64,000 bases of DNA from Daedaleopsis sinensis (GCA_033807695.1 CM066305.1:2666001-2730000), one strand, 5' to 3'; shown: positions 22,026-34,316, counted from the stretch's first letter. The notes: generated from the letters alone by a model not told the origin. Program-made: numbers and translations.

Positions 22026-24848
22026 TCAGCACGCGTCCACGAAGTCGCCTTCCTCCTCATCCCAACCAAGCGTCGCCGGGTCGATCCCAAGACGGCGCAA
22101 CATGACACCGAGCGTGTGCTGCACGACCGGAAGCTCGCTAGCGGAAGCCTTCTCGTCCTCTCGCTCGACAGCCCCCTCTCCCTCGCCGTCCTCCATCCGC
22201 GCCTTCTTCTCGGTATGCTCGTCGTCGTACCCCCAACTCGGATCGTACCCCCGCTTTCCCCCGGCCCTCTCGTTCTCTTCCGCAAACCATCCGCCCTTCT
22301 GTCCCGCATCAAGCGCAGTGCTGGGGCCCGGGTCAAGGTCCTTCACGTATTCCCAGACGGCCCACGCGACCTCCCTGCCTGCGGTCGTCCACTTGGCCAC
22401 GAGCTGCTCAAGAAGCTCGTCTTCGTCGGCCTTGCCCGACGTCTTGATCTTGATCGCCTGCTTGAGTATCTGGACTTTGCCCTGTAGGGCTTGGATCGTC
22501 GGGGCCGCGTTGACAGAGGAAAGCGGGGTAGACGAAGAAGATGAGCGAGCAGAAACAGATACAACTGTAGATGTTGCGTTGGAGGCTTGCAGGGGTGACT
22601 TGAACTGCTTCGCGGCCTTCGCCGTGCGGTCCTTGTTCGCAACGCCTGCCGTCGGTCCCAAGGCGGGCTGAGCACGATCTTCTTCGTCTATGTCTTTTGC
22701 TGGCGTCTTGCGCGAAGGAGAGGCGAGAGTTGGGCGGCCGGACGCGTAGACCGCATGTAGGCCGCCCTGCACGAGCGGACCCTTGATGACCGGCGAACGG
22801 AAGGGTGCCGCGAGTTTCTTGCGCTGCCTTGCCTGAGATGCCTGTGTGGGACGCTTGGGGTTTGGAGGTGACGGGTCCTCGAGTTTCTGTGCAGTCCATG
22901 AAGCTGTCAACCGTGCTACAGAGAAGAACAGCAGTAACATACCACGCGCTTTGTCTCAAGGTTAGCTGATCCAAAGACATCGTCTTCTATATCGACGTCC
23001 AGCCGCCGCTTCAGAGACACAGAGCTGAGAGCTGAGATGACCTCTTGCTTGTCTTCGAGAGTCGGCGGAACGGAGGTGAAGTCCTGGATTTGAGGTGCAG
23101 GAAACGGTGGGCTGGATGAAGGCGGCGAATCGAAAACCTGTCGCCCGGGAGATGAGAAGACTCGGTCTGGACTTGACGATGGCGGAGGCGACGAAGGTAC
23201 CAATTCGAACGCAGGAGCAAGTGCATCTATGACACATTCTTCGGGTCCACTGGGTCCGTCCAGGATGCTAGAGGTAGCTTCGTCCGTGTCCGGGTAGTCT
23301 CCAAGGTCGTCAATCAGGTTTGGTCCAGGTGTGTCCGTCCTAGTCGGGCTAGCCCTAGGGTCCATATCGTTTGTTGATATATCGTCTGCCACTGACAGAG
23401 CACGCGCTGACTCCTGGCTGAGTGACATGGTGTACTCGGCATTAGACGGCGTGTCAGACTTTTGAGATGCGGGAAGACTAGAAGGGGGAAGGTCCTCGAG
23501 CTCAAAGTGTGTTGTGTCGTCTCCCATGACATGGTCGTCGACTTCCAGACTTTTTGCTGTAGACACAGAGCCGATAGAGGGGTCGTCGCAGTTGATTGGA
23601 TTGATGACCGGTTCTTCCTTGTTGGGCACGTCCACTTCAGAAGGAACATCAGTTCTGTACGCGACCCTAACGACGTCGTCTTCGTATAATTTCTCGGTGA
23701 GCACCGTTTGCTCCTCGCTGAAGTCTACTTTGGACGGCTCGGGGCAGTCATCAAGAACACAGGCAACCTCCGAGGTGTCGACGAGTACCAGTAGTTCCTC
23801 GTCCGTGATGGGTGGTGTAGGAGGTTGGGCCTCGTTTTGGGGAAGAGGGAGGTCATGAGATTCGAAAGAAGGCGAGCGTTCTGGCTGTATGGGTTGGAAG
23901 GCATAGACATCTTCATCGGGACCATCAAGGCCTAGCGCAGGTGTTTCGTCCACGCAGTCAGATACGTCTGGGGCGAGGTGTTCAGCTTGATAATCAGGGT
24001 CCAAGCCGCCGACGAAGGACTTCATGGCTGACGATGACGGGGTTTCGGAAGAGAGCGCTTGACCAGGTGGCAGAGAAGGCTCAGAAGGTTTTACGCCGCT
24101 AGTACAGCTGAGCAATGACGGATTTGTATATTCTTCCGCGCTTGTATAAGGAGATTGGGACATCGCAGCGCTAGATTGAGCGAGATGGTTTCGCTCTTCT
24201 TGAACAGGACTATCTTCGGACAGACAAGGCTGAGAAGGTTGAGAGGGTGTCAGAGACTCTTCAAGTGTTTCAGTGAGAGATTGAGCATTGAGGTCCTCGC
24301 ATCCATAAATTGTTGGCGCCACAGTCGTCGCTTCGCCCAGGGAAGATTCGGCGTCCGCAGCTATAGTGCCGGTATGTGGATGAGCCTGGTATTGCAAATT
24401 GTCATCTTCTGCGGCGACAGGTTGGACGTTGTAATGTTGAGTAGACGTGGTAACCTCAGCACAAGCATGAACAAGCGCCGCATCCCGAGAGGGAGTCGCG
24501 CCTGTGGCAGCAGAGTCCGACAACGAGACTGACAAAGAGGAGCCGCGCTGACTGTGATCACGTCTGGGCAGACAGAAGCCTGGGAGAGGATCGTTGCACC
24601 TGTCTATGCTTGGCGCGTTTGCATCGATTGAAGAGGGCAACGAAGCGAGTTCAGATAGCATATATGCTAGCGAAGTGAGAGCAGCAGGTCTTGTAGTAGC
24701 AGGAGCCTCCTCTTGGTCGAGAATTAGCGGGGGGGAGTTCAGGGTAGACTTTTTAAATGAAGTAAGAAGGTTGCGCCCATGATGTGCTGAAAACGAAAGA
24801 ATTGCTTACAATAATTGAGATTTGAGCTAACTCAATTGTATTGTCCAT
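22026..24848 (-). CDS. SFR1: Sfr1/Mei5-like recombination mediator subunit
   Basis: Exons 24810-24848, 22943-24748 and 22026-22886 would give about 901 residues. An alternative start is the ATG at 24661. The first two thirds are acidic, Ser/Pro-rich and probably disordered. The C-terminal part has a heptad-rich helix (IQALQGKVQILKQAIKIKTS), then EQLVAKWTTAGREVAWAVWE, and ends HTLGVMLRRLGIDPATLGWD, which resembles the Sfr1/Mei5 end domain. Sfr1 pairs with Swi5 to help Rad51 and Dmc1 form nuclear filaments in repair and meiosis. The assignment rests on the C-terminus only. A partial copy of this exon lies at 14895-15232. Confidence 0.7.
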
Positions 24849-25355
24849 GGTGAACACAGCAGCGGTGGTAGTCAGAGATCGGGCGACACAGAATACTAAT
24901 GCACAGTTCAGGAAAGGAGACAGCGGAGAGCTGGGGGAGGAGGATGATGGAGGATGGAGGACAAGTCGCGTTGTTGACGTGTTGTTTGGCCACCGATTTA
25001 CGTACTGCAAATCGCCACATTAAGAAGCACTTCCGGCCGCATTGATTGATGCATCAGTGCGACCTGCCAGTGCCACAGTACTGCCAGTGCTTGTGCATTG
25101 CCCGCTGACGCCGATGCCGACGCGTGCAGTCCATATGCATGAGGCCTGAGGTCGTACTTACTGTAAGCTGTACTTATTCTCCAGACAGACGATGAGGACT
25201 TACAGAACGCGGGGCATGGCGCAGTAGGTCCTTACTTATGACTATGGATTTCATCCATGCGGTTCCAAAAGCACAGCCCAGGAGTCGGATATGGACCCAT
25301 CAACTTGAAACAGCCGCAAGCTATGTAAGAGTACTTATAAGTAAGTAGTAGTACA
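24849..25355. other. 5' flank of the SFR1-like gene and transposon flank
   Basis: I see no gene. The end nearest 25349-25355 carries TAGTACA, which is repeated just after the transposon and is its likely target duplication. Confidence 0.5.
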
Positions 25356-26447
25356 CTAGGCTCGTTCCCAGCCGGTTCGGTGATCCAGATTTCAAACTCC
25401 GTTGTGAGGATCACCGAACCGGCTGGGCTGATCGGTCGCCCTTTGGTCGAGGGGGGGCCGTGTGAAATCGTACTTCGCAGAATTTCCGACTCTTGCTTTG
25501 AGAGAAACACCGATGTACTTGTCCATGTCGAGCAAAGTTGTATATAAGATTGAGTCTCAGATGAACGCAACATGCAATCCGCACTTGCTGGTAGATTATA
25601 AGCTCAAAGTATCAATAAATGAACCATACATGGGCTCACAACTGGCGGTTGTGCTAGTTGTCTATTGGTATCAAGTAGTACACGAACTGATACTGTTGGT
25701 AAGTGCCGCCCCATCCTGTCGCCTCAAAAATTGACACACAGATTACTGACCACTATTTTATTGCCTATAGCTCCTTCTACCTCATCCCCGATGGCAAGAG
25801 AGTGTTCAAAAGTGCGTGCATGTTTGCCTTGGTCGACCTTGAGAGCGCTTAACCCATTGCCTAGCGCTCTGTAGCCGCCCGCGTGCTTGTGCACCCCTTG
25901 GACATGTCGGAAATTGCCGATGAGCATCGGGATGCATCGGGATAATCAGGATCATCCTGACGGTCAGCCACCGCATCCAGAGAGGGATTATTATAAATTA
26001 TTATAGTCTAGGAAAATCATGAGGTAAGCTTCGGTAAGCGGTAAATAAAAGCTTGCGTTTGGAAATCCATCCGGATGTATTCGGGATAAGATGGGAATGC
26101 TGACCTCATCCGGATGTACCCTGGGAATTTCCGACACACATATCTCTCGGATACCATCGCAAGTCACGTCCCTTTCACTTATTACAGCAGACACGAGGCG
26201 ATTGACAGGGTGTAGCAATGCATTGCCAAAATTTCGTATGTGGAAGGGTAAACAAAAGTACGAGCTACCCTCTCAAAAGCTCCAAGAGACGTTCACGAAT
26301 TTCGACAAGTACGATTTCACACGGCCCCCCCTTGACCAAAGGGCGACCGATCCTCCCAGTCGGTATGGCGAGCTATCCCCCGTTCAAACTCCGCTGATCC
26401 CTTCGCTAATTTGGGATAGCTCGCCTACCGACTGGGTACGAGTCTAG
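25356..26447. mobile_element. Non-autonomous DNA transposon with hairpin termini
   Basis: The element is about 1092 bp. The outermost bases are inverted: CTAGGCTCGTTCCCAG on the left and, reading inward from the right end, CTAGACTCGTACCCAG. TAGTACA flanks both sides (25349-25355 and 26448-26454), a likely 7-bp target duplication. Behind each tip is a hairpin: left 25367-25427, with a perfect 20-bp stem starting CCCAGCCGGTTCGGTGATCC; right 26355-26436, with a stem of about 24 bp starting CCCAGTCGGTATGGCGAG and one bulge. Inside these, a further inverted stretch of roughly 40 bp (about 25430-25475 and 26305-26351) is almost identical, with GGTCGCCCTTTGGTC and CCGTGTGAAATCGTAC. The interior is AT-rich and has no transposase, so it would depend on an enzyme made elsewhere. 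Confidence 0.85.
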
Positions 26448-26569
26448 TAGTACACCACATTCCGTGCTCTGCGGCTCTCAGCCAGCGCCCAAGCTTCATA
26501 AGTTGCCAATATTAATTACGCCTCACAAGTCAGGTATAGCGGCGTTCCTCTCTTCCTCCTGCCACCACG

Positions 26570-28067
26570 ATGTTCCTTGTAGGCCCCCTCCTCATCCCTC
26601 TCCTTGCCCACCTTGCGAGCCGTGCCCCGGTAGCCTCTGCACAGGGCACAAGTGCGATCTGCAATGCTGGGTTTGACTGGGTATGTTCTCTTCCCCTTGG
26701 ATTTTTTCGCTCTATAGTCCTCATGCAACCGCTGTCCCCTTTCCTAGATGTCGAACTCCAAGGGCCAAAGCCCGTGTTTGGTTTCTTCTTATTTGTTCAC
26801 GCCTTGTTCTTCCGCGGCTGGTACGTGTAATCTCACGCGCGCTCTCTCTCCTCGATCTTGATACTGGTCCCTGCAGCCTCATGGGTGTACCCTCTCGCAC
26901 CGACATATCACTACATCACGCCCCAAAACAACTCTATCAGTGCAACACCGTGTCGATGCAATACCGTCCTGTTCTCCACTATCGCGGCGTGTGCGACGTG
27001 TCAAGGCCAAGAGAATTACATTATACCGTAAGTGCTTACCTGTACGCGTCAGCAAGTGTAGATCAGGATGCTCAGCTCAAATCAGGTGGTCGGAATACAA
27101 TGTAAATTGTTCCACAGTATACATTCAGAAGTAAGTCATTTCCGGATCCCGATCAGATTATACGATGGATGATCAACTCGTAACGGTCAGATATCCTGAA
27201 GATATTCCTGGTGGAACGTCAGTCCCAGCATGGGCATACCTTGACATCACGGTTAGTGTATTTGGGCCATACTTCACTTCTATCTTTGTTAATATTCAAT
27301 ATAGCAAGCGAACACCTTTGATCCCGCCGCGGCACAAGCTTTGGCCAACCAGGGTCTGTCTCGGCCTACTGAATGAACCTCAAGGACTTCCTGCTCACCT
27401 CTCTCGTAGGCGCACCGGAGTCCACCGCAACTGTGACGCCCTCGTCGACAAAGGCTAGTGTCACTTCGAAACCGACCTCCTCGGGCTCTTCACAAGGGGC
27501 ACCAGAATCCGGCAATGGCGGCTCCGCAGGTAGCTCGAAGAAGTCGACTCCTATTGGGCCTATCGTTGGTGGTGTCGTCGGTGGTGTCGTCGGCCTCATT
27601 GCGATAGGTCTTGCAGTGTTCTTCTGCCTCCGCCACAGACGGTCCAAAGCGAAGCATACTGCGCCTACAGGACCTCTCGATCTAGCTGCCGGGGGAGCCC
27701 AACACACTCAATACCCGCAGTACGCTCAATACCCGCAGTATGGAGAGGCCCAGTACCCACAACCACAATACGGAGAGAAAGCACCCGCAACAGAGGAGGC
27801 CGCGCAGCCTCTTATGTCGGCTCCCAGTCCGAAACTTTACGTGAGTCTGGATTTTAAACACACGAACTCTGTCGTCTAAAATCTTACATTTTACCCTAGG
27901 ACCCGAACGACCCTACCACCTTCCCCACGACTGGTCATACTGGATCCGTGCAAGCATCTGGCCATTCTGCTGAGCGTCCAGGAAGCTACGGGTATATGAC
28001 AAGCACTCATCAGCCCAGCTTATCCATGAATCAACACTCGACGTACAGCGGTGCACCTGAATTATGA
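26570..28067 (+). CDS. Single-pass surface membrane protein with Cys-rich ectodomain
   Basis: The gene has about eight small exons. The first gives a signal peptide and ICNAGFDW; the next give MSNSKGQSPCLVSSYL, SWVYPLAPTYHYITP, CRCNTVLFSTIAACATCQ, WSEYNVNCSTVYIQ and GTSVPAWAYLDIT. A Ser/Thr-rich stretch then leads to one transmembrane helix with Gly-Val repeats (IVGGVVGGVVGLIAIGLAVF) and a basic stop-transfer. The cytoplasmic tail has short repeats rich in Gln, Tyr and Pro (QYPQYAQYPQYGEAQYPQ). I recognise this as a common but uncharacterised agaricomycete family with a cysteine-rich ectodomain. The layout recalls Wsc/Mid2-like wall sensors, but no function is established. Stop codon at 28065-28067. 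Confidence 0.75.
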
Positions 28068-28386
28068 TCCCAACGTTGCTAACGACGAAGGCTCAATACT
28101 ATATATTCAATGCCCATCTATCACGAATGATACTATCCTCTTCTTCCCTCGTGCTAATATATGTGGTGCCTACTACTCTTCTGTGTCCGTTTGTTGTTGC
28201 TCCCGGTGGTGTAGTAGCTCTGCTAGTCAGCGTTCATTGCGACATAGTGCCACCAGCCTGTATCATATAGCGCTGCTTTTCCTTGTGGTCTTCAGCTTGG
28301 TGTACCGCGAGAAGGGCGATTGATATCCAAGGGAGTAGTAAGATGTGGTACATTGTCCAATAGTACAAGAGTTCGACGCAACCCGC

Positions 28387-29109
28387 TCAATTCCGCGACT
28401 GCACGCGTACACGGGGATCGCCACGGTCACTCCGTTTGCGGAGCTTCTCCTGACGTTTGCTCACCGTCTCTTTCGCCTCCGCCCCGGCGTCGGACTCCGC
28501 GGGCGCCGCCGCGGCCCCACGCCCGAAGCCCATCATGGGGGAGATGACCGAGCTCCAGAGCTTGAACATAGCGTACAGCGGGATCTGTAGACGATGCAAG
28601 AAGGCAAGGGGGCAAAAAAGCGAGGAGTCCGCCGCATCAAACGCACCGCCAGGAAAGAGCATAGACAGATCGGGCGACTCACGACGAGATACAACCACCA
28701 GACCCACTGGCCGAAGGCCCCGCTGCCGATCTGACACGCCCAGGTGATATAGACGACGTCGAAGGCCCACTCGATAATGCCCGGACGCGAGAGATCTTCG
28801 CCCGCAGAGATGAGCGCGCCCGTCGTCGGGTCGCGCCGCGGGGAGCCGATGCGCTCGAGGTAGCGCGAGAGGAATATGGAGGGCACGAGCGAAAGGGCGT
28901 ACAGCCAGAAGGCGAGGGAGCCCGGGCGGAGGGCAGAGCGGCGGAAGAAAAGGCGGAGGACGAGCGAGAGCGCGCCCGAGACGAGCATGCCCAGACGAAG
29001 TTTCTTGATCGTCTCCCCGTTTTGTTGCGCTGCGAGATGGTGAGCACAGAGAAAGCGTATTCAGTTATATGGAAGACGTACCGACGCGTTTTGCGGAAGC
29101 GTTCGCCAT
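28387..29109 (-). CDS. SND2: SRP-independent targeting protein 2 (TMEM208 family)
   Basis: Exons 29082-29109, 28683-29029 and 28387-28584 give about 190 residues. The family pattern is clear: an N-terminal MANASAKR, two hydrophobic helices (GALSLVLRLFF and LYALSLVPSIFLSRYLE), the block GEDLSRPGIIEWAFDVVYIT, then VWWLYLVIPLYAMFKLWSSV and a basic, charged C-terminal tail. SND2/TMEM208 is an ER membrane protein that helps insert proteins with central or C-terminal membrane segments, bypassing SRP. It is divergent from the SNAPC4-like gene across about 210 bp. Confidence 0.92.
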
Positions 29110-29318
29110 GGCGGGAATGTTGTGAGGTTGAGGTGGCAAATTCCAGAGGAGACCACACAACAGACGCGCAACGTCATTTGGCAGCGATTATGGGCGCTTC
29201 GAGGTGCAGATCACCATAAGTAAGTACTGCCAGGGCTTTGGCTTCTCAAAGGCGTATGCCAGGGCTGCAAACAGACATAGGAGCTCTGACTAGGCGGCCT
29301 TGGTCTGCTTCCCGATCC

Positions 29319-31835
29319 ATGTCGCAAAAACCGAAAGATCTCGTATTGCCGGCGGTGCAGGCGAACAAGGAGCATCAGTATGCGCTAAAGGTCTACACAG
29401 AGCGTTTGGAGACAGAGCTCGAGCATCTGGACAAGCTTCTGGTGAGTGGGTTGATCGTCTTGTGGGATTGTAACCATATATTCTCCACAGGCTGCCACTG
29501 AGGTGTCTGACGATGAAGAGGACGAAGCGTTCGCCCTAAATATTGGAGGTGTCATCTGTGTTCCCGGTGCGGTCAAGCCTAAAGGCCCCATTGCCTCGAG
29601 CGATCTTCTGAACGATGCACGCAAGCTCTCTCATATCTCGCGCTTCTTTTGCCTGTAGCTAATAAGGCTTTAGGAATCACCTTTCCAGCAGGACGCTCTG
29701 AGGCGACAGCTGTATGAAGAGCTTGTCACTTGGCATCCTAGTGAGTAATATGAAAGTGGAATCAAGTTTTGTCCCTGAAGATGTACCTAGTGAAGGCGCA
29801 AGAGTTAGAGGTTCTAGCGGAGGCGGTGCGTTCAGAGAACTACCGACTGCACGCTCTTGATGCACAAGCTCGGTATGGCATCTACCAATACTCGGCAATT
29901 CTCCACAACTAATAGCACGCCACATGGCAGTGGTCTCCCCCCCTTCCTACCGGGTGGCAGCCAACCACTGCCGGACTTCAGCCTCAACAAAGAAGGCATC
30001 AACTGGGAGCGCGTCGCTCAAAAGGTGCACGCTCACCTGCTATCACGGGGGCGGCTCTATCTCACACCTTTTTTCGACGTGAACAGGTGTCCTCATCCTC
30101 ATCCAGCGGATCCATCCAGCGGACAGCTAAAGAATGTGAGATTCGCTGGTTGGGCGAGCGCCACCCGCAATTCAGTGATGCTCAATGGACGCAGTCAGAG
30201 GTCGCCAGATTGAAGCAGCTAGTCGGGTTCGCTCGAGAGGGTGAAGTCGACTGGGTGGAGATTGCACAGAAGCTCGGTGTATGCTTGCCATTTCTGTCCT
30301 AAAGGAGGACAGCAGAGCTGACAAGGATCGCAGACTGGACGTACGCCCGTTGACTGCATGCGGCACGCCATTATTAGGGCGACGCATACATGGACACCAC
30401 AAGCGGACCGACGGCTTCTCGACGCGGTCGAGATATACGGAACGGACAGTTGGGCCGTAGGTATGGATTCACTTCACCCTCCCGCAGGGACACGCCCCTC
30501 ACCAGTCCCACAGTGGCGAGATTGGTTTCAGAAGACGCTACCGCTGCTCAGTGCCAGAACCGCTACGTGCGCAGTTTGGACCCTAATCTGAAGCGTGGAC
30601 CATGGACGCCCGGCGAGGATCAACAGCTCCGTCGTGCCGTCGAAGTGTTCGGGAACGCCTGGGTCGAAGTCGCACAGTTCGTCGCGGGCCGCAATAGCGA
30701 GCAATGCCGCGATAGGTATCAGGACTACGTCAATCCGTCGTTAACAAAGGGAAGGTGGACGGACGAACAGGACGCTGCCCTTCTGAAGGCGGTGGAGCAG
30801 GTCGGTGAGGGTAAATGGAAGGAGGTCAGCAAGATTTTGAACAACGGTCGTACCGACAACATGGTGAGTGCGCCTTCACCTCACAAGATACTTATCTTGC
30901 GCGCTAAACGACGACTGAACTGTTCCGTGTAGTGCCGCATACGATACTCACTCGTCAAGAGACGAGCCAGCTCGCTTACTCCGGACGACCAAAGCGCCAG
31001 TCGCGCAGGATCGGCTCAACCTTCTTCTGTGGACCCCAGCACACAAATTCTCATCCTCCACCCCGAGTCGTTTCGGTCAGGTCCTCAAGCCCGTACAAAC
31101 ACCCCAGCCCCACGCAATCCTCCCGTCCCGGCTACTGCCCCAGCAGCGGCTCCGCAGTCCAAACCCAAGCCCAAACCTAAACCACGTCGCAAGGCTCCTG
31201 CAACAGCAGAAGACGCACCTGAGGCGTCCGCACCGACTGTAGAAGACGCGCCTCAGGCATCCGCACCGACAGAAGATGCGGCACGGACATCTGCACCGAC
31301 TCTAGAGTACGCCAACCTTGCGAACGAGGCACCTGAAACTACCACTAGCGAGTCCACCCAAGCGGAAGACCTTAGACCACCTAAACGTAGACGGACCGCC
31401 GCACCTACCGCACGAACGGCGTCCGAGCCTACTGAGCAGTCGGGTCCGGGTCAGCCGGGAGCTATTGTCGACGAATCGCACACGCGAGCTGACGATGCAG
31501 CAGCGGGGCAGACTCTCTATGATGCGCAGGCCACTCAGAAGGACGGCGCAGACCAGCAGGAGTCTGTGGACGATATGGCTGATTCAGGCGACGAACACAC
31601 TCCTGCCGTTCCGACTGGATCTCGGGGACGTGGCCGTGGCCGCGGCAGGGGCAGAGGTCGTGGGCGAGGCCGGGGTCGGGGTCGAGGGAGGGGAAGACCA
31701 TCTGGGCGGAAGGCGGACGCCCAAGACGGAGATGCGGGTGCGGGTGGTTCCACGCCGTCAGCAGCGACAAGGAAGCAGCCGCCGCGAGGAGTCAATAAAT
31801 CATCCACCTCCGCGCCGGAGACGGCACAGACATGA
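29319..31835 (+). CDS. Myb-repeat protein similar to SNAPC4
   Basis: The multi-exon gene starts at or near the ATG at 29319. The N-terminal part is helical and charged (YALKVYTERLETELEHLDKL). At least four SANT/Myb repeats follow: around WTQSEVARLKQLVGFAREGE, HTWTPQADRRLLDAVEIYG, RGPWTPGEDQQLRRAVEVFG and KGRWTDEQDAALLKAVEQVG. This layout fits SNAPC4, the DNA-binding subunit of the snRNA-activating complex, though a c-Myb-like regulator is possible. The C-terminal region is Pro/Ala/Glu-rich with repeats (EDAPEASAPT), then a Lys/Arg nuclear signal (PPKRRR) and a long Gly-Arg dipeptide tract. The intron after SDLLND (about 29610-29675) lacks a normal GT donor and may be GC-AG. The stop is 31833-31835, facing TAF8 across about 117 bp. 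Confidence 0.8.
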
Positions 31836-31952
31836 TCGATCCTTTAATCCTATGGTTAAGTATGCCATTGTATCACGACTGTTGCACAACACATTCATAG
31901 CGAAGCAGAGCATTATTACATCGTACAAAATCCAGCCATTCGAGATCGAAAT

Positions 31953-32973
31953 CTACGAGCCGGAAAGCTTCCACCGCTTGCGGGGATGCGTCGTCGCTTC
32001 CCAATTGACGGTGGCTCCAAGCAACTCGGCATCCTCTGTAGTGCTGTCTTCTGTAGCTGTTAGAAGATTTTTCAGGGATTCCTGTACGAGGGCTGCGTTT
32101 TCGAGCTTCTTCTCCAGAGATGGCAGCGCCGTCTTCTTCTGTGGAGAGATCTGAACCATGTGCAGGACATCAGCACAATAGTCAGCGGTAGATGTGAACC
32201 TGCTTACGGGAGTCCTTAGATACGTGTGTTTGGGTGGCAGTGGGGGCACGTAGTGTGGAAGTGGGCGTAGGGTCATGGGGATTGTTGGTGCGGACCCCTC
32301 GTCGTCTGAACTCAACAGTTCGGGTGAGGGCGAACGGGACGTCGGCGGGAGGAGCGCGATAGGTGATTGCCCGCCTGCGCACATAAAACATAGAGTTGAC
32401 TAGGTGAGCCTACACAATCGAGAGGGACGACATACTCCGCTTCCTCTTGCGAGACTTCTTGCTGAGGCGGTAGATCTCACTTGCCTCGAGGTTGTAGTCG
32501 TCCGAGGCGCGCAAAACATCGCTGACCACAGGCTTGGCACGACTGGCAAGGTTCGCATACTCGTGTGCGCGCTCATACAGCTGCTGGACGACTGGCTCTC
32601 AGTCAGGTTGTGTCGCAGCCATGCAGGTGGTGGCATTCGTGCGCAGCAAGCAGAACGTACATGAAGCTACCTCCAGCTCTAACCGCGCTACCGCCCCCTG
32701 CTCCGCACTCTCAAATCCAGCGTCGCGCATCTCATGGGAGATCAGTCGTCGAAGAGCATGCGAGGCAAGCTGAGACGAGACCCCGGGGATTTCTGGTGCA
32801 GTCGGTGGTCCTCCGTGTGGATGGTTCGCGCCTGCCGCACCGTCAAACGCGTAGCCTGCTGCTCCGGGACGCGCCTGGAAGCCTGGATAGAAGCCTGCAT
32901 TGAAGTTGTAAGGCGGGTTTGCGAAAGATTGGTAGCCCTGAGTCTGTGTATGTGGTGGATAGTGGTGAGCCAT
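31953..32973 (-). CDS. TAF8: TFIID subunit 8
   Basis: Exons 32661-32973, 32436-32591, 32208-32374 and 31953-32150 give about 277 residues. After a Pro/Gly/Tyr-rich N-terminus comes a histone-fold (bromodomain-associated) domain, SSQLASHALRRLISHEMRDA to YERAHEYANLASRAKPVVSD. The next region is a basic KKSRKRKR, then the TAF8 hallmark VPPLPPKHTYLRTP. TAF8 pairs with TAF10 and bridges TAF2 into TFIID in the nucleus. The C-terminus carries a short coiled segment (SLEKKLENAALVQESLKNLL). The gene is divergent from FMN1. Confidence 0.92.
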
Positions 32974-33198
32974 GACGGTGAATCGTGACGGTGGCGGAAG
33001 AGCGTGGCAAATGATCTATATATGGGCGCCTGGCCGACCTCTCCATGGTTCCGGTAAACCCGGCTTCGACTCATCCTTGGAACATACGCTGAGGCAGCAG
33101 CCTGGCAGCTGCACTCACGCCGTCATCATCGCCTCGCTCGTATTTATAATCGACGTATCTTGCGACCTCTTAATACCCATCTCCGTCTCCCCTAACTT

Positions 33199-33960
33199 AT
33201 GACCACGATGGGACTAGAAGAAAGGCCGGCCGTGCTTGGGGGCACCGAATCTTACCGCACTAGCCGACCGCAGATCGTCGGACCAGAGGTGCCTCAAGAA
33301 CCCTTCCCGATCTTCATGTCGGGAGCTGTTCAGAGGGGATTCGGCCGTGGAGGGAAGGATCTGGGCTGTCCGACAGGTACGCTCTGCGTATAATCCGTGC
33401 GATTTCGAGACAGAGGACTCAGCATCGATTTCGTAGCTAATCTACCCGACGAGAGTATTACCCCAATGAGTTCTGTTACGCAGACGGGTGTATACTATGG
33501 GTACGCACAGATCTCCAGGGTGAAGAACGGTGAAGGTGCGCTCTCAGAAGAGGACGCCAAGGTACTCCCGATGGTGATGAGCCTCGGATGGAATCCATTC
33601 TATAAGAACAAGCAGATGTCAGCGGTATGTCGAGTCACCCTTCTACTAGCGCACACCTAATATCATCACTCTTAGGAGATCCACATCATGCACGAGTTCC
33701 CCAGCGACTTCTACGGTCACTATATGAAGGTTATGGTCCTTGGGTACATCCGCCCCGAATTAGACTACGTTTCCCGAGGTACGTCCATTGAAACTCCTCT
33801 AGACAAATCGGAATCCCTGAATGTGGGCATCGCAGAGGCTTTGATTGAAGACATAGAAATGGACAAGCGCGTTGCATTGAACTCTCTCAACAGGCCGGGC
33901 TACGAGAAGTTCAAATCGGACGTATTCTTCGATAGTGCTACCAACCAACCTAGACTGTAG
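33199..33960 (+). CDS. FMN1: Riboflavin kinase
   Basis: Exons 33199-33376, 33437-33624, 33676-33778 and 33836-33960 give about 197 residues. [17 protein letters not shown] is the nucleotide-binding signature and [39 protein letters not shown] and [10 protein letters not shown] follow in family order. The catalytic Glu lies in HEFPSDFYG. The enzyme phosphorylates riboflavin to FMN, in fungi usually at mitochondria or microsomes. The protein ends in the conserved [20 protein letters not shown] helix plus a short tail. Confidence 0.95.
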
Positions 33961-34316
33961 CTTACTTAGACTTAACTATCCGCACTAGAACGCGTTGTAA
34001 CATACCAGACTCGAATGAACACCGATGCTGTAGTCGCCGATACTGTAGCAGGTACTTTATGTTGCAGGATCACCGTCAGTTTGCGTCAGTGTCTGTACTG
34101 TTTGTTAGACAGATCCGTCCTCCTCCCGTTTAATAGGACCTGTACATCGTCTGCCTAGGAGAGACAAGTACTGTTCAGAGGTCTGAGTGGAGGGCCCGGG
34201 TAGCCGAGGGAGGTATCGGGGTTTGCCGAGGAGATTCACACCACTAGTGTCATCGTTTACGAGCGCTCTAAGGTGGCCAGTCCAACTTGACCAGGACACT
34301 CCCAGGACATATCGCC
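33961..34316. other. Spacer between FMN1 and the cwf21-domain gene
   Basis: I see no gene in this stretch. Confidence 0.4.

Noticed and set aside
22102..22671. Plus-strand frame of 189 residues
   Set aside because: It is antisense to the SFR1-like exon, and its copy at 14970-15200 shows the same shadow.
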